Source of the DNA: Pirellulales bacterium
GTDB lineage: Bacteria; Planctomycetota; Planctomycetia; Pirellulales; JAEUIK01
Direction: 5' to 3'
DNA length: 64,000 nt
Assembly (NCBI GenBank): GCA_019636335.1
Contig: JAHBXR010000009.1
Span: forward strand, 62,001 to 126,000
Position numbers and translations under genes: made by a program
In this document: positions 45,680 to 55,851 of the stretch, one piece after another
Position numbering within the stretch: position 1 is the first letter of the stretch
How the letters are laid out: the number at the start of each line of letters is the position of its first letter
Notes under the pieces: model-generated
What the model saw: the letters and a program-made list of their open reading frames with translations, nothing else
Database searches by the model: none
Told to the model about the DNA's origin: nothing

Positions 45680-45791
45680 GCGTCTGGATCCAGATTCTAA
45701 GGAAGGGCCGCCAACCCTCGCGCGGTTGGACCACGCCCGATGGCACGACTATGCTAACCAAGTCGTTTCGCACGAACCACCAGCCAAACAT

Positions 45792-48700
45792 ATGCCAACG
45801 CTCCTCGCTCGCCATGAATCGTCTCTGGATGGCACTACTGGCTCGTCCAGCAGTGGCTGCTCGACCTTTACACGGCTGAGCAAGCCAGCAGTGCCACACG
45901 TCCTGCTTGCTCTTTTGATCCTGCTATTGCTCACGACGAGCGCCCACGCCCAGGGCTATCCCCCCGAGGAGGCCGCACGCCGCATGACGCTGCCCGCGGG
46001 AGTCGTGGCCGAACCCTTTGCCGCCGAGCCGATGGTGCGACAGCCGGTGGCCATCGAGTTCGACGAGCGCGGCCGGTTGTGGGTCATCCAGTATTTGCAG
46101 TATCCGAATCCGGCCGGCCTCGAGCGCGTCAGCGTCGACCGCTACTCGCGCACGGTCTACGACCGCGTGCCCGAGCCTCCGCCGCGGGGTCCGCAAGGGG
46201 CCGATCGCATCACGATCCTCGCAGACACCGACGGCGACGGCCGCGCCGATTGCGAGAAAGATTTTGTCGCGGGACTGAATCTCGCCAGCGGTCTGGCCTT
46301 CGGTCACGGCGGCGTCTATGTGCTGCAGGTGCCCTATCTGCTCTATTACGCCGACAAGAATCGCGACGACGTCCCCGACGGCGATCCGCAGGTGTTGCTC
46401 ACCGGCTTCGGCATGGAAGACGCCCACTCGGTGGCGAACTCGCTCCTCTTCGGTCCCGACGGCTGGCTCTACGGGGCGCAAGGCAGCACGGTCACGGCCA
46501 ACATCCGCGGCATCGAGTTTCAACAAGGGGTCTGGCGGTACCATCCGCCGACCGATCGCTTCGAGCTCTTCTACGAAGGAGGCGGCAACACCTGGGGAGT
46601 CGATTTCGACGCCGAGGGAAACCTTTTCGCCAGTACGAATCTCGGCGGCTACATCGGCGTCCACGGCATGCAGGGGGCCTATTACTGGAAGAGCTTCGGC
46701 AAGCATGGCGCACTGCACAATCCGCACGCGTATGGCTTCTTCGACCACATGCCGCACGAAAACTTTGTCGGCGGCCATGTGACTGTCGGCGGCATCGTCT
46801 ACCAGGGAAATACACTCCCCTGGCTGCGTGGCAAGTACGTCAACGGCGATCTGCTGGGGCATGCCGCCTACTGGAACAATCTCGAACGCGCGGGCTCCAC
46901 CTTTCGCTCGCAACACGGCGGCAAGCTGCTGCTGGCCGGCGACACCTGGTTCGCCAACAGCGACGTGACGAGCGGCCCCGACGGCTCGATCTATCTCACC
47001 GACTGGCACGACGCCCGCACCGCCCACCCCGACCCCGACGCCGAGTGGGATCGGCGCAACGGCCGCATCTATGCCCTGCGCGCGAAGGACGCGCCGCGCG
47101 TGCCGGCCTTCGATCTGGGGGAGCTATCGAGCCTGGAGCTGGTCGATCATCTCGCGCACGAGAACAACTGGTACGTCCGCGCCGCGCGACGGCTTCTGGC
47201 CGCACGGCAAGACAAGTCGGTCCTGTCCGCCTTGCTCGAAAAGTTCCGCGCCGCGGACACGGCGCCTCAGGCCCTCGAATATGCCTGGACCATTCAGGCC
47301 TGTGGTGGCCTGGATGAATCGCTGCTTGTGGAACTACTCGTACACGGGGAGCCGATGGTGAGATACTGGGGCGTGCGCTTCATCGGCGACGACCATGCGA
47401 AGAATGCCGAACTGACGGGAAAGCTCGCTGAACTGGCGGCGCGCGAGCCCGACGTGCGCGTCCGCGCGCAACTCGCCTGCACCGCGCGACGCTTGCCGCT
47501 TGAAGCCTCGCTGCCCCTGCTCGAGTCTCTCGCCGCGCATGCCGAAGACGCCAGCGATCCTTTCGTGCCGCTGCTGCTCTGGTGGGCCCTCGAAACGCAA
47601 TTTTCTCGCGAGCCTGTTATCGTCGTCGAACGCTTCGCACAACCGGCGATCTGGAGCTCGGCCCTCGCGCGTCGCGAGCTATTGCCGCGGCTCGTGCGCC
47701 GCTGTGCCGCCGAGGGGGAGACCGGGCTCCTTCTCGCCACGCATTTGATCACCTCGGCCCCCGATGACGAGGTTCGACTCGCGCTCTTCGAGTCTCTCGG
47801 CGATGCGCTCGCCGGTCCCCCCCTCACGCGCGTTCCCGTCGCGCTGGCCGAACAAATCGAACGACTTTGGAACAAGGACGCCAATCGCGTGCGTCTGGCA
47901 ACAGCCGCCGCGCGACTGGGCTATCCGCCTGTATTCGACTGGCTCCGCGATCAGACCCTCGACGTCTCCGCAGCCGAAGCAGCACGCACCAATGCTATCG
48001 AATTACTCGCGGCACTCGGCGCGCAGCAAAAAGTCGTCCACGTGCTCCTGGCGATCGCCCTCAACGACGAGACGGGCAACGTCCGGCTCGCCGCCACACG
48101 AGGTCTAGCCCGCTTCGACGACGGACAGGTCCGTGACGCACTCATCGCACAGTACTCTGACTTCGACCCCACTCAACAGGCGGCCGCGCGCGAGGTCCTC
48201 TTCGGCCGCGCCGATTGGGCTCTCGCTTTTCTCGCCGGGGTGACCGCTGGCCGCCTCTCCGCCGCCGACGTGCCGACCGACGAGCTCTCGCGACTGGCCC
48301 TCCATCAGCGTGCCGACCTCGACGAGCTCGTCGAGAAGCATTGGGGCCGCATCGGCGCCGCCGCGCCCGAGGAACGCCTGGCCGATGTTCGCCGCCTGAA
48401 CAACGATCTCCGCGCCGCCGCCGGCGACGCTTCGAACGGCCGCCTCCTGTTCCGCGAACATTGCGGCAAGTGTCACACGCTCTTTGGTGAAGGAACGAAG
48501 CTGGGCCCCGACCTCACGACCGCCAACCGCCAGGATCGACAGTATCTGCTCACAAGCATCGTCGATCCCAGCACGGTCGTGCGTAAGGAATACCTCGGCT
48601 CGATCGTCGCCACTACCGATGGCCGCATTCTGACCGGTCTCGTCGCCGAGGAGACGCCCGTCGCGCTGACCCTCATCGATGGAGAAAACCGCCGACACAC

Positions 48701-48833
48701 GATCGGCCGTGCCGAGATCGACTCGGTCGAGCCCTCGACGACGTCTCTCATGCCCGAGCGCCTGCTCGAGAAGCTCACCCCACAGCAATTGCGCGATCTG
48801 TTTGCCTACTTGCAGGCGACCGAGCCACCCTAG
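45792..48833 (+). CDS. PVC-type membrane-bound dehydrogenase with heme-binding CxxCH domain
   Basis: A 1013-residue exported protein. A hydrophobic segment (VLLALLILLLLTTSAHAQ) at about residues 40-57 is the export signal, then a beta-propeller domain (about 70-440) with FDERGRLWVIQY, LADTDGDGRAD, GPDGWLYGAQGS and VTSGPDGSIYLTDWHD. HEAT-like helical repeats (about 450-860) follow, and a cytochrome c domain near residue 890 (FREHCGKCHTLFGEGTKLGPDL) with CxxCH. This architecture is a hallmark of the Planctomycetes-Verrucomicrobia group. Predicted periplasmic electron-transfer or sugar-oxidising role; substrate unknown. The start is set at 45792 rather than 45678 because the earlier ATG overlaps the divergent nitroreductase. 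Confidence 0.9.
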   Translation: MPTLLARHESSLDGTTGSSSSGCSTFTRLSKPAVPHVLLALLILLLLTTSAHAQGYPPEEAARRMTLPAGVVAEPFAAEPMVRQPVAIEFDERGRLWVIQYLQYPNPAGLERVSVDRYSRTVYDRVPEPPPRGPQGADRITILADTDGDGRADCEKDFVAGLNLASGLAFGHGGVYVLQVPYLLYYADKNRDDVPDGDPQVLLTGFGMEDAHSVANSLLFGPDGWLYGAQGSTVTANIRGIEFQQGVWRYHPPTDRFELFYEGGGNTWGVDFDAEGNLFASTNLGGYIGVHGMQGAYYWKSFGKHGALHNPHAYGFFDHMPHENFVGGHVTVGGIVYQGNTLPWLRGKYVNGDLLGHAAYWNNLERAGSTFRSQHGGKLLLAGDTWFANSDVTSGPDGSIYLTDWHDARTAHPDPDAEWDRRNGRIYALRAKDAPRVPAFDLGELSSLELVDHLAHENNWYVRAARRLLAARQDKSVLSALLEKFRAADTAPQALEYAWTIQACGGLDESLLVELLVHGEPMVRYWGVRFIGDDHAKNAELTGKLAELAAREPDVRVRAQLACTARRLPLEASLPLLESLAAHAEDASDPFVPLLLWWALETQFSREPVIVVERFAQPAIWSSALARRELLPRLVRRCAAEGETGLLLATHLITSAPDDEVRLALFESLGDALAGPPLTRVPVALAEQIERLWNKDANRVRLATAAARLGYPPVFDWLRDQTLDVSAAEAARTNAIELLAALGAQQKVVHVLLAIALNDETGNVRLAATRGLARFDDGQVRDALIAQYSDFDPTQQAAAREVLFGRADWALAFLAGVTAGRLSAADVPTDELSRLALHQRADLDELVEKHWGRIGAAAPEERLADVRRLNNDLRAAAGDASNGRLLFREHCGKCHTLFGEGTKLGPDLTTANRQDRQYLLTSIVDPSTVVRKEYLGSIVATTDGRILTGLVAEETPVALTLIDGENRRHTIGRAEIDSVEPSTTSLMPERLLEKLTPQQLRDLFAYLQATEPP

Positions 48834-48869
48834 CGGCGAACCTTCGTCCGTTGGTGTTGTCTCTTCTCC

Positions 48870-50288
48870 ATGCTCCGCACACGCGCGCAGACCGTCTCGC
48901 AGGAACCGCCTTGTCCCGTGTCCACCTCGCGCGCACCAGTCTCCTTAGCCGACAGCCAGGGCACGCTCCGCCCCATGCTGCGGCTGGCGCTCCCCGTGCT
49001 GGCCGAGCAATCGCTCGTGATGCTCGTGGGACTCTCCGACCAGATGCTCACGGGCCGCTATTTCGGCGAGGCGCATCTGGCGGCCATCAACCTGATGGTC
49101 TACTTGCTCTGGATGCTCGCCAGTCTGTCGGTGGTGATCGGCATCGGCGCCACGGCGATGACGGCGCGCTTTGTGGGGGCGAAGGAGTTCGCCTCGGCAC
49201 GGCATCTCACCAATCAGGCGATCTTGCTCGGCGCGTGCCTGTCGATCGTCGTCACCATCGCCGGATTGTGTGGCAAAGACGCGCTCATCTCCGTCATGCA
49301 GTTGCGCGGGGAAGCGGCGGCGCTGGCGTCGCATTTCCTCGGCTTCATCTTTCCGGTGCTGCCGTTCCTGATGCTCACCTCGGTGGGTACCGCCTGTCTG
49401 CGCGGCGCGGGAGACATGACGGCCGGCCTGCTCACGATGGCCCTGGTGAACGTCGTCAACATCGCCGTGAGCTGGTCGCTCGTGTTGGGTTTGGGCCCGC
49501 TTCCCAAGCTGGGTTGGACGGGACTCGCCGTCGGCACCGCCACCGGCTACGTGGTGGGAGGCCTCGTGATGATCGGACTCCTCGTCGCGGGACGCAGCGG
49601 CCTGCGCCTCTCACCCCGCTTGCTGAAACCCGACCTGCCGCTGGTCCGCCGGCTGCTGCGCGTCGGCATTCCCGGCGGCATGGACAGCCTGTCGGTCATC
49701 GCCTGCCAGCTCTGGTTCGTGGCGATCATCAACCGCCTGGGAGACGAGGCGGCCGCCGCGCATGGCGTGGCCATCCGCATCGAGTCGCTGGCCTACCTGC
49801 CGGGCCTGGCGTTTCACGTGGCGGCCGGCACGCTCGCCGGGCAGTTTCTCGGCGCGCACGATTTCCGCCGCGCGCGCCGCAGCGTGCTCATGGCCTGTCT
49901 CGTCGGCGGAGGAATCGTCGCCTCGGCCGGCGCGCTCATGTTCGTCGAGGCCTATCCGCTGGCTCGATTCTTCTTGAGCGCCAAACAATCCGAAGTCGCC
50001 ACGACCGCCGCCGGCCTGCTGCGGATCGTCTCGGTCATCATGCCGGCCTTCGCCCTGGTGATGATCTTGAGCGGCGCCCTGCGCGGAGCGGGCGATACGC
50101 GTTGGCCGCTGTTCATCACCTGGATCGGCTATCTCGGCGTGCGCATGCCGCTCGCGTATCTGTTCACCGGCTACCTGCTCTGGGGCGTGCGCGGCGCCTG
50201 GTACGCCATGGTCGCCGACATCAGCCTACGCTGCCTGCTCGTCTCGTACCGCTTCTGGCACGGCGGCTGGCAACGCGTGCAGGTTTAA
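48870..50288 (+). CDS. MATE-family multidrug/sodium antiporter
   Basis: A 472-residue inner-membrane protein with 12 hydrophobic segments arranged as two similar halves. LPVLAEQSLVMLVGLSDQMLTGRYFGEAHLAAINL in the first half and IPGGMDSLSVIACQLWFVAIINRLGD in the second are the matching MATE signatures. It would export cationic compounds in exchange for Na+ or H+. The gene starts 36 bases after the PVC cytochrome stop, so they could share a transcript, though a functional link is not evident. Start at the ATG at 48870. Confidence 0.9.
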   Translation: MLRTRAQTVSQEPPCPVSTSRAPVSLADSQGTLRPMLRLALPVLAEQSLVMLVGLSDQMLTGRYFGEAHLAAINLMVYLLWMLASLSVVIGIGATAMTARFVGAKEFASARHLTNQAILLGACLSIVVTIAGLCGKDALISVMQLRGEAAALASHFLGFIFPVLPFLMLTSVGTACLRGAGDMTAGLLTMALVNVVNIAVSWSLVLGLGPLPKLGWTGLAVGTATGYVVGGLVMIGLLVAGRSGLRLSPRLLKPDLPLVRRLLRVGIPGGMDSLSVIACQLWFVAIINRLGDEAAAAHGVAIRIESLAYLPGLAFHVAAGTLAGQFLGAHDFRRARRSVLMACLVGGGIVASAGALMFVEAYPLARFFLSAKQSEVATTAAGLLRIVSVIMPAFALVMILSGALRGAGDTRWPLFITWIGYLGVRMPLAYLFTGYLLWGVRGAWYAMVADISLRCLLVSYRFWHGGWQRVQV

Positions 50289-50362
50289 ACTTTGCCGAGT
50301 CTTGGGACGGATTTTGAACCAGTCGTAGTTAAATACTTTGTATCACGCACGGGTTGCGTAAC

Positions 50363-51241
50363 CTACGCGCGTTCAGCTCGCAGATAGCGCCACGCCAACC
50401 CGGCAAAGATCATCCCTCCGCCGACCATCGTCCACCAGGCGGGCGCCTCGCCACTGGCGAGAAACACCCACACCGGCATCACGATCGGCTCGATCAAACC
50501 GATGCCCGACGCCTCTTGTCCCGAGATCCCGCGCAGCCCGCGCGCGAAGCAGAGATACGGGATCGCCATCTGCACAATGCCGAACGCCGCCAGCACGAAG
50601 AACTGCCAAGTGCTCGGCACGATACCGAGCGATAAGACATACGGCGCGAGCACTGCCGCCGACACCAGCAGATTGAGCGCCACGAGCCAAGCGCCATTCT
50701 CGTGCCGCAATCCGCGCAAAGAGATAATCACCCCCGAGTAAAAAATGCCGGCCGCCAGCCCGAACGCCACTCCCATTCGCGCGCCGCCGCCAAGCTCGTG
50801 GTAAAGTATCAACCCAACTCCGCACGCCGCGGCGACGATCGGCACCGTATTCCGCCGATCCAGCGGATCGATCCGCAACACCAGCCCGATCAAGAAGACC
50901 CACAAGGGCGCGGTGCATTGCAGCCAGATGGCGTTGGCCGCGGTGGTCAGGGTCATCGCCGTGAGAAACGACGCGTTCATGCCCGCGAACGACAGCGTCA
51001 TCGGCACGAGCCACGGCGTCCAGCGCGGTCGCCGTACGAAGGGAAGTAGAAACAACCCCGCGAACAGCGCGCGCCAGAACCCCAGCAAGGGACCGCGCGC
51101 GTCGAGCGGCCAATCGTCGAACACGCCCGACTTGGCGAACACGCCGCTCATGCTCCACAACAGCGCCGCGGCAACGATCCACCACCGCGCGGGACGCGGG
51201 CTCACCTCGCCGGTCGGTTCCGATGCTTTACGTTCGCTCAT
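50363..51241 (-). CDS. EamA/DMT-superfamily transporter
   Basis: A 292-residue inner-membrane protein with ten hydrophobic helices in two EamA repeats. ALLWSMSGVFAKSG opens the first, and IPYLCFARGLRGISGQEASGIGLIEPIVMPVWVFL is the conserved end of the second. Such proteins export amino acids, metabolites or drugs; the substrate cannot be read. It converges with the MATE gene with a 74-base gap and is divergent from the FAD oxidoreductase. Confidence 0.88.
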   Translation of the reverse strand: MSERKASEPTGEVSPRPARWWIVAAALLWSMSGVFAKSGVFDDWPLDARGPLLGFWRALFAGLFLLPFVRRPRWTPWLVPMTLSFAGMNASFLTAMTLTTAANAIWLQCTAPLWVFLIGLVLRIDPLDRRNTVPIVAAACGVGLILYHELGGGARMGVAFGLAAGIFYSGVIISLRGLRHENGAWLVALNLLVSAAVLAPYVLSLGIVPSTWQFFVLAAFGIVQMAIPYLCFARGLRGISGQEASGIGLIEPIVMPVWVFLASGEAPAWWTMVGGGMIFAGLAWRYLRAERA

Positions 51242-51501
51242 GGCACGCTATCATCGCCGGCCGCCGCCGGCTGTCCAGCCGCACGGTCGTACGCCCGGCG
51301 CACCACACCGGGCAGGGTCGAATAACTCCGGTCGCGACGATTGTGTCGGCTTGCCTTCCGCGCCAGGCCGCGCGACATCCAGGCAGCGGCAGTTCCACTG
51401 ATCTCCTGCCCGGTGCTTGAGCGATGCTTCGAGAAGAGATCCGCCGCCGTCCCCCCACGACGCGACCTCGCCTGCAATCGAATCCCAGGTCAGACCGACA
51501 C

Positions 51502-53121
51502 ATGGCAGAAGCAACTCGTTCCGATTGCATCATCATCGGCGGCGGGCACAACGGCCTCGTGGCCGCCGCCTATCTGGCTCGCGCCGGCAAACGCGTCACC
51601 GTGCTCGAACGCCGCCACGTGCTCGGGGGCGCCGCCACGACCGAAGAGTTGTGGCCCGGCTTCAAGGTCTCGCCCGCCGCCTACGTCATCAGCCTTTTCC
51701 CGCCGAAGATCATCGAAGAGCTGCGCCTGCGACAGTACGGCCTGGCGATCCTGCCGCGCAATCCCTCGTCGTTCACGCCGCTGGAAGATGGGCGCAGCCT
51801 GCTGATGGGCCCCGACGCCGAGTTGAATCGCCGCGAAATCGCCAAGTTCAGCCAGCACGACGCCGAGGCTTATCCCCGCTACGAGGCGCTGTTGGATCGC
51901 GTCTCGCGGGCGATCGATCCGGTACTCGCTGAGACCGCCCCCGACCTGTTGCCACTCGGACGCGACTGGCGCAAGATCGGCACGCGCAAACGACTGGCCG
52001 ACGCGAAGAAATTATGGCAGCTCTATCGCGTGGCCGGCACGCTCGGCGCCGACATGCCCGAGGCGATCGAGATCCTCACCGGCGCCGCCAGACCGATTCT
52101 CGACCGCTGGTTCGAGTCCGACGTGCTCAAGGCCACGCTGGCCACCGACGCCATCATCGGCGCGTTCGCCTCGATCTCCACCCCGGGCAGCGCCTATGTC
52201 CTCTTGCACCACGTGATGGGCGAGGCCGGCGGCGCGCGAGGCGTGTGGGGCTACGTCCAGGGAGGCATGGGCGCCTTGTCGACCGCCATCGAAGGGGCCT
52301 GCCGCGATCTCGGCGTGGCGATTCGCCGCGAGGCCGAGGTAACCCGCATTGTCACAAGCGACGGGCGCGTGCGCGGCGTGCTGCTGGCCGATGGCACTCA
52401 GCTTGAAGCCAACGTCGTCGCCTCGAGCGTCGATCCCCACTGGACCTTCGAGCGTTTCCTCGCCCCCGACGATCTACCTGCCGATTTTCGCGCCGCGGTC
52501 TCGCGCATCGATTACTCCTCCGCCTCGGCCAAGATCAACCTGGCGCTCGCCGAGCCCCCTGACTTCCTCGCCCAGCCGGGCAACACGATCGGTCCGCACC
52601 ATCACGGCACGATGCACATCGGGCCGAGCCTCGACTACCTCGAACGCGCCTTCGACGATGCCAAGTACGGCCGGCCGAGCCACGAGCCAATCCTCGAGAT
52701 GACCCTGCCCACGAGCGTCGATCGCACGATCGCCCCCGAGGGGCGGCACATCCTGTCGATCTTCGTGCAGTACGCCCCCTACAAGCTGGCCGAAGGAACC
52801 TGGGACGAGCGCAAAGAGGCCTTTGCCGATCGCTGCATCGAGGTCCTCGCCCGTTACGCCCCCAACGTCCCGGGCGCGATCCTGCACCGGCAGATCCTCT
52901 CGCCGCTCGATCTGGAGCGCACGTTCCGCCTCACCGGCGGCAACATCTTCCAAGGGGCCATGACGTTGAATCAGCTCTTCGCCCTCCGCCCCGTCGCCGG
53001 CTGGGCCGATCATCGCACACCGGTCGAGGGCCTCTACCTGTGCGGCGCGGCCAGCCACCCCGGCGGCGGTGTGATGGGCATCTGCGGCCGAAACGCGGCG
53101 AACGTCATCCTGGCCGACTGA
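51502..53121 (+). CDS. Phytoene-desaturase-like FAD/NAD(P) oxidoreductase
   Basis: A 539-residue flavoprotein. CIIIGGGHNGLVAAAYLARAG and VTVLERRHVLGGAA form the dinucleotide-binding fold and its acidic end. The C-terminal VEGLYLCGAASHPGGGVMGICGRNAA is the carotenoid-desaturase/PYROXD2-like signature closing the FAD site. It is more similar in feel to the NAD(P)/FAD oxidoreductase (PYROXD2) branch than to CrtI, and no carotenoid genes are nearby. Start at the ATG at 51502; 26 upstream in-frame codons are Arg/Pro rich. Confidence 0.87.
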   Translation: MAEATRSDCIIIGGGHNGLVAAAYLARAGKRVTVLERRHVLGGAATTEELWPGFKVSPAAYVISLFPPKIIEELRLRQYGLAILPRNPSSFTPLEDGRSLLMGPDAELNRREIAKFSQHDAEAYPRYEALLDRVSRAIDPVLAETAPDLLPLGRDWRKIGTRKRLADAKKLWQLYRVAGTLGADMPEAIEILTGAARPILDRWFESDVLKATLATDAIIGAFASISTPGSAYVLLHHVMGEAGGARGVWGYVQGGMGALSTAIEGACRDLGVAIRREAEVTRIVTSDGRVRGVLLADGTQLEANVVASSVDPHWTFERFLAPDDLPADFRAAVSRIDYSSASAKINLALAEPPDFLAQPGNTIGPHHHGTMHIGPSLDYLERAFDDAKYGRPSHEPILEMTLPTSVDRTIAPEGRHILSIFVQYAPYKLAEGTWDERKEAFADRCIEVLARYAPNVPGAILHRQILSPLDLERTFRLTGGNIFQGAMTLNQLFALRPVAGWADHRTPVEGLYLCGAASHPGGGVMGICGRNAANVILAD

Positions 53122-53170
53122 TTCTCGATTCTTGCTCCGGCCATCGAACAAGACATAGAATGAAGACATC

Positions 53171-53494
53171 ATGGCTAATTCGCACGCACCGGATAGCTCC
53201 GCCGATGGCTTGATCGTCTGCAAGGCTAAGGATCTCAATCCTGATGCCCGCGCATGGATTGCATCGATGGTCGGGCGTGAGTTGCGGGACGAAGACGAAG
53301 TCACCGTGACGGTTCCCAATCCTTCGCACCATCAGCTAGGTGATGAGCGTGCGCAAGCTCGCCGGCGGCTCCTTGCTTCGATGGAGCAACTGAGCGAGCG
53401 ATTCAAGGACGTGCCTGACGACGAGATGGATGCCGTCCTGGATGAGGCGATGATTGACGCGTGTCTTGGGCTATACCCGGCTCCGACTGCGTAG
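53171..53494 (+). CDS. Antitoxin-like protein, C-terminus probably altered by deletion
   Basis: A 107-residue acidic protein. Residues 60-96 (RARRRLLASMEQLSERFKDVPDDEMDAVLDEAM-like helices) resemble the C-terminal part of antitoxins paired with PIN toxins, where DDEMDAVLDEA is usual. The last ten residues (CLGLYPAPTA) are read from sequence that, in another frame, belongs to the downstream PIN gene, so its natural end has been replaced. The first half looks like a small unknown domain. It overlaps the PIN remnant by 41 bases. Confidence 0.6.
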   Translation: MANSHAPDSSADGLIVCKAKDLNPDARAWIASMVGRELRDEDEVTVTVPNPSHHQLGDERAQARRRLLASMEQLSERFKDVPDDEMDAVLDEAMIDACLGLYPAPTA

Positions 53495-53786
53495 CATCGC
53501 GAGCGCGGAGGAGATTGCCCGATTTCTCGACGACCTGGAACGTGCCGCCGAAATCGTCGAGCCGGCCAGCGTTGAATCCCTGGTCCCGCGGGATTCAGAC
53601 GACGACCCAGTGATTGCAGGAGCCATTGCCGGACGTGCGGATGTGCTCTGTACGCGCGATCAGCACCTGTACGATACGACTGTATTGGAGTATTGCCAGA
53701 CCTACGCGATTGAGGTCCTCGACGACGTCACACTCCTGGGACGCCTTCGCGACGACGAGGCCGCAGGAACGGCAGATCGGCCGTAG
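53454..53786 (+). pseudogene. PIN-domain toxin lacking its N-terminus
   Basis: The frame encodes about 110 residues. YTRLRLRSIASAEEIARFLDDL, VPRDSDDDPVIAGAIAGRADVLCTRDQHLYD and VEVLDDVTLL match the middle and end of a VapC-like PIN domain, including the RDxDDDP and CTRDxxL acidic residues. The first strand with the catalytic DTN and the next helix, about 45 residues, are missing. The frame begins at a TTG inside the upstream antitoxin gene. An in-place deletion joining the antitoxin end to the toxin interior explains both genes. It should be inactive as a nuclease. Confidence 0.65.
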
Positions 53787-53996
53787 GTCGTGGATCTGCA
53801 AACCTTGGCGGCTTTGTGTCGAGATCCCCGCCTTGTGCCCCCCACCGCTGGTGGCGATAATCGGCCTTTCCCACGGATGGCCGCGACGCGGGGGTGCGGT
53901 CGCCGTCCGAATTCGTCTCTGTCCTGCCCGATTTCCGCCAGCGCTGGCCAGTTCGCCGCGCCAGCCCTCTTTTTTCGCTCGAGGAATTGAAAAACC

Positions 53997-55829
53997 ATGA
54001 GTGCCACCGACCGTGAGAAGCAGATGGCCGAGGCCGAAGAGATCCTCGGCTCCGTCCCGCAGGAAATCGGGTTTGCCAAAGGGCTCTACTTTGGCCGCTA
54101 CCTGAACCATCGCCTGCCGGCCTATCCCGATCTCACGGCCGACTCGGCGGTGAACGCCAAGGTCGACGAGCTACGTCGCTTCTGCGCCGAGAAGATCGAC
54201 CCGGTGAAGATCGATCGCGAGTCGAAGATCCCCGATGACGTCGTGCGCGGCCTCGGTCAGCTCGGCGTGCTCGGCGCGTGCCTGCCGCTCGATGCCGGCG
54301 GACACGGCATGTCGCAGACTGCCTACTGCCGGCTGGTCGAAGTCCTGGGGGGCCACTGTGGCGGCACGGCGCTCTTCGTCAACGCGCACCATTCGATCGG
54401 CCCGCGGGCCATCGTCCTCTTCGGCACGCCCGAGCAACAGAAGAAGTACCTGCCCAAGCTCGCCACGGGCGAATGGCTGAGCGCCTTCGCGCTCACCGAG
54501 CCCGAGGCCGGCAGCGACGCGGCGAACGTGCAAACGCAGGCGGTTCCCTCTCCCGACGGCAAGGGCTATATCCTCAACGGCGGCAAGCGCTGGATCACCA
54601 ACGGCGGCATCGCGCAGGTCTTGAGCGTGATGGCCCGCACGCCCGTTCCCGGCAGCAAAGACACGAAGATCACCTCCTTCCTCGTCACGCCCGACATGCC
54701 CGGCTTCGAGGTGCTCGAGGCCCGCATGGACAAGTGCGGCGTCCGCGGCAGCGCCACGGCGCGGTTGGCCTTCAAGGACATGTACGTGCCGAAGGAAAAC
54801 ATCCTCGGTGAGCTGGGCAAGGGGCTGCGAGTCGCGCTCACCGTGCTCGACTTCGGCCGCACCACGTTCGGCGCTAGTTGCACCGGCGCCGCCAAGTTCT
54901 GCGTGGCCAGGGCGGTCGAGCACGCCAATCGCCGCGTGCAGTTCGGCGAGACGCTCGGCTCCTTCGAGCTGGTCAAGGATAAAATCGCCTACATGGCCGC
55001 CGGCGCCTATGCCATGGAGTCGTGTACCTACGAAACGGCCGCCATGATCGACTCGGGCGAAGAAGACTTCATGCTCGAGACCGCCATGCTCAAGGTCTTT
55101 GCCACCGACACGCTGTGGCGGATCATCAACGACACGATCCAGATCTACGGCGGCAAGGCCTACTTCACCGACGAGCCCTTCGAACGCATGATGCGCGACG
55201 GCCGCATCAACATGATCGGCGAAGGGGCGAACGACGTCCTCCGCGTCTTCATCGCCCTGGTCGGCATGCGCGACGTGGGCATGGAGCTCAAGGGCATCCT
55301 CGACGCCCTCCTCAGCCCGATCGGCAACCTCGGCAAGCTCAGCGGCTTCGCCGGACGACGCCTCGCCACGATGCTCACTTCGCCCGAAGTCCGCGTACGA
55401 AACAGCGCCCTCGACGAAGACGCCCATCGCCTGGGGACCCTCACGGGCCTCTTGGGCTCGAATGTCGAACGGCTCTTGCGCCGCTATCAGGAATCAGTCC
55501 TCGATCGACAGTACCTGCTCGGGCGGATCGCCGATTCGGCCACCGAGATCTACGTCTCGGCCTGCGTGCTCGCGCGGCTCGATCGCCTGATGGGAGATCA
55601 CCATATCCCCGAGGGGGAACGTCGCCACGAACTCGAAACGGCCCGCTATTATCTCAAGACCGCCGAGCGCCGTATCCGCAAGAACTTTGCCGACCTGTGG
55701 GACAACGACGACGAAGCGACGACCGACATCGCCAACCGCTGGCTGAAGGGGGTCGAACCAACGCCCGAGGCCGAGGCGGTCACGGCGACCACTACAAACG
55801 GGCACGGCAACAACCACGGCCACCACTAG
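53997..55829 (+). CDS. Acyl-CoA dehydrogenase, long form
   Basis: A 610-residue FAD enzyme that oxidises acyl-CoA to enoyl-CoA in beta-oxidation. The core has LGACLPLDAGGHGMS, ALTEPEAGSDAANVQT (FAD-binding), GKRWITNGG, FGRTTFGASCTGAAK and IYGGKAYFTDEPFERMMRDGRINMIGEGANDVLR, where the Glu of EGANDVLR is the expected catalytic base. The C-terminal 150 residues add a helical domain as in very-long-chain/ACAD9 enzymes, ending in a His/Asn-rich tail (NGHGNNHGHH). Start at the ATG at 53997. It stands alone on its strand. Confidence 0.92.
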   Translation: MSATDREKQMAEAEEILGSVPQEIGFAKGLYFGRYLNHRLPAYPDLTADSAVNAKVDELRRFCAEKIDPVKIDRESKIPDDVVRGLGQLGVLGACLPLDAGGHGMSQTAYCRLVEVLGGHCGGTALFVNAHHSIGPRAIVLFGTPEQQKKYLPKLATGEWLSAFALTEPEAGSDAANVQTQAVPSPDGKGYILNGGKRWITNGGIAQVLSVMARTPVPGSKDTKITSFLVTPDMPGFEVLEARMDKCGVRGSATARLAFKDMYVPKENILGELGKGLRVALTVLDFGRTTFGASCTGAAKFCVARAVEHANRRVQFGETLGSFELVKDKIAYMAAGAYAMESCTYETAAMIDSGEEDFMLETAMLKVFATDTLWRIINDTIQIYGGKAYFTDEPFERMMRDGRINMIGEGANDVLRVFIALVGMRDVGMELKGILDALLSPIGNLGKLSGFAGRRLATMLTSPEVRVRNSALDEDAHRLGTLTGLLGSNVERLLRRYQESVLDRQYLLGRIADSATEIYVSACVLARLDRLMGDHHIPEGERRHELETARYYLKTAERRIRKNFADLWDNDDEATTDIANRWLKGVEPTPEAEAVTATTTNGHGNNHGHH

Positions 55830-55851
55830 ATCACGTAGGCATCACGTCGGG

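Noticed and set aside
45741..45755. Sigma-54-like TGGCACGACTATGCT upstream of the PVC cytochrome gene
   Set aside because: The GG and GC are 9 bases apart instead of 10, which normally abolishes sigma-54 promoter function.
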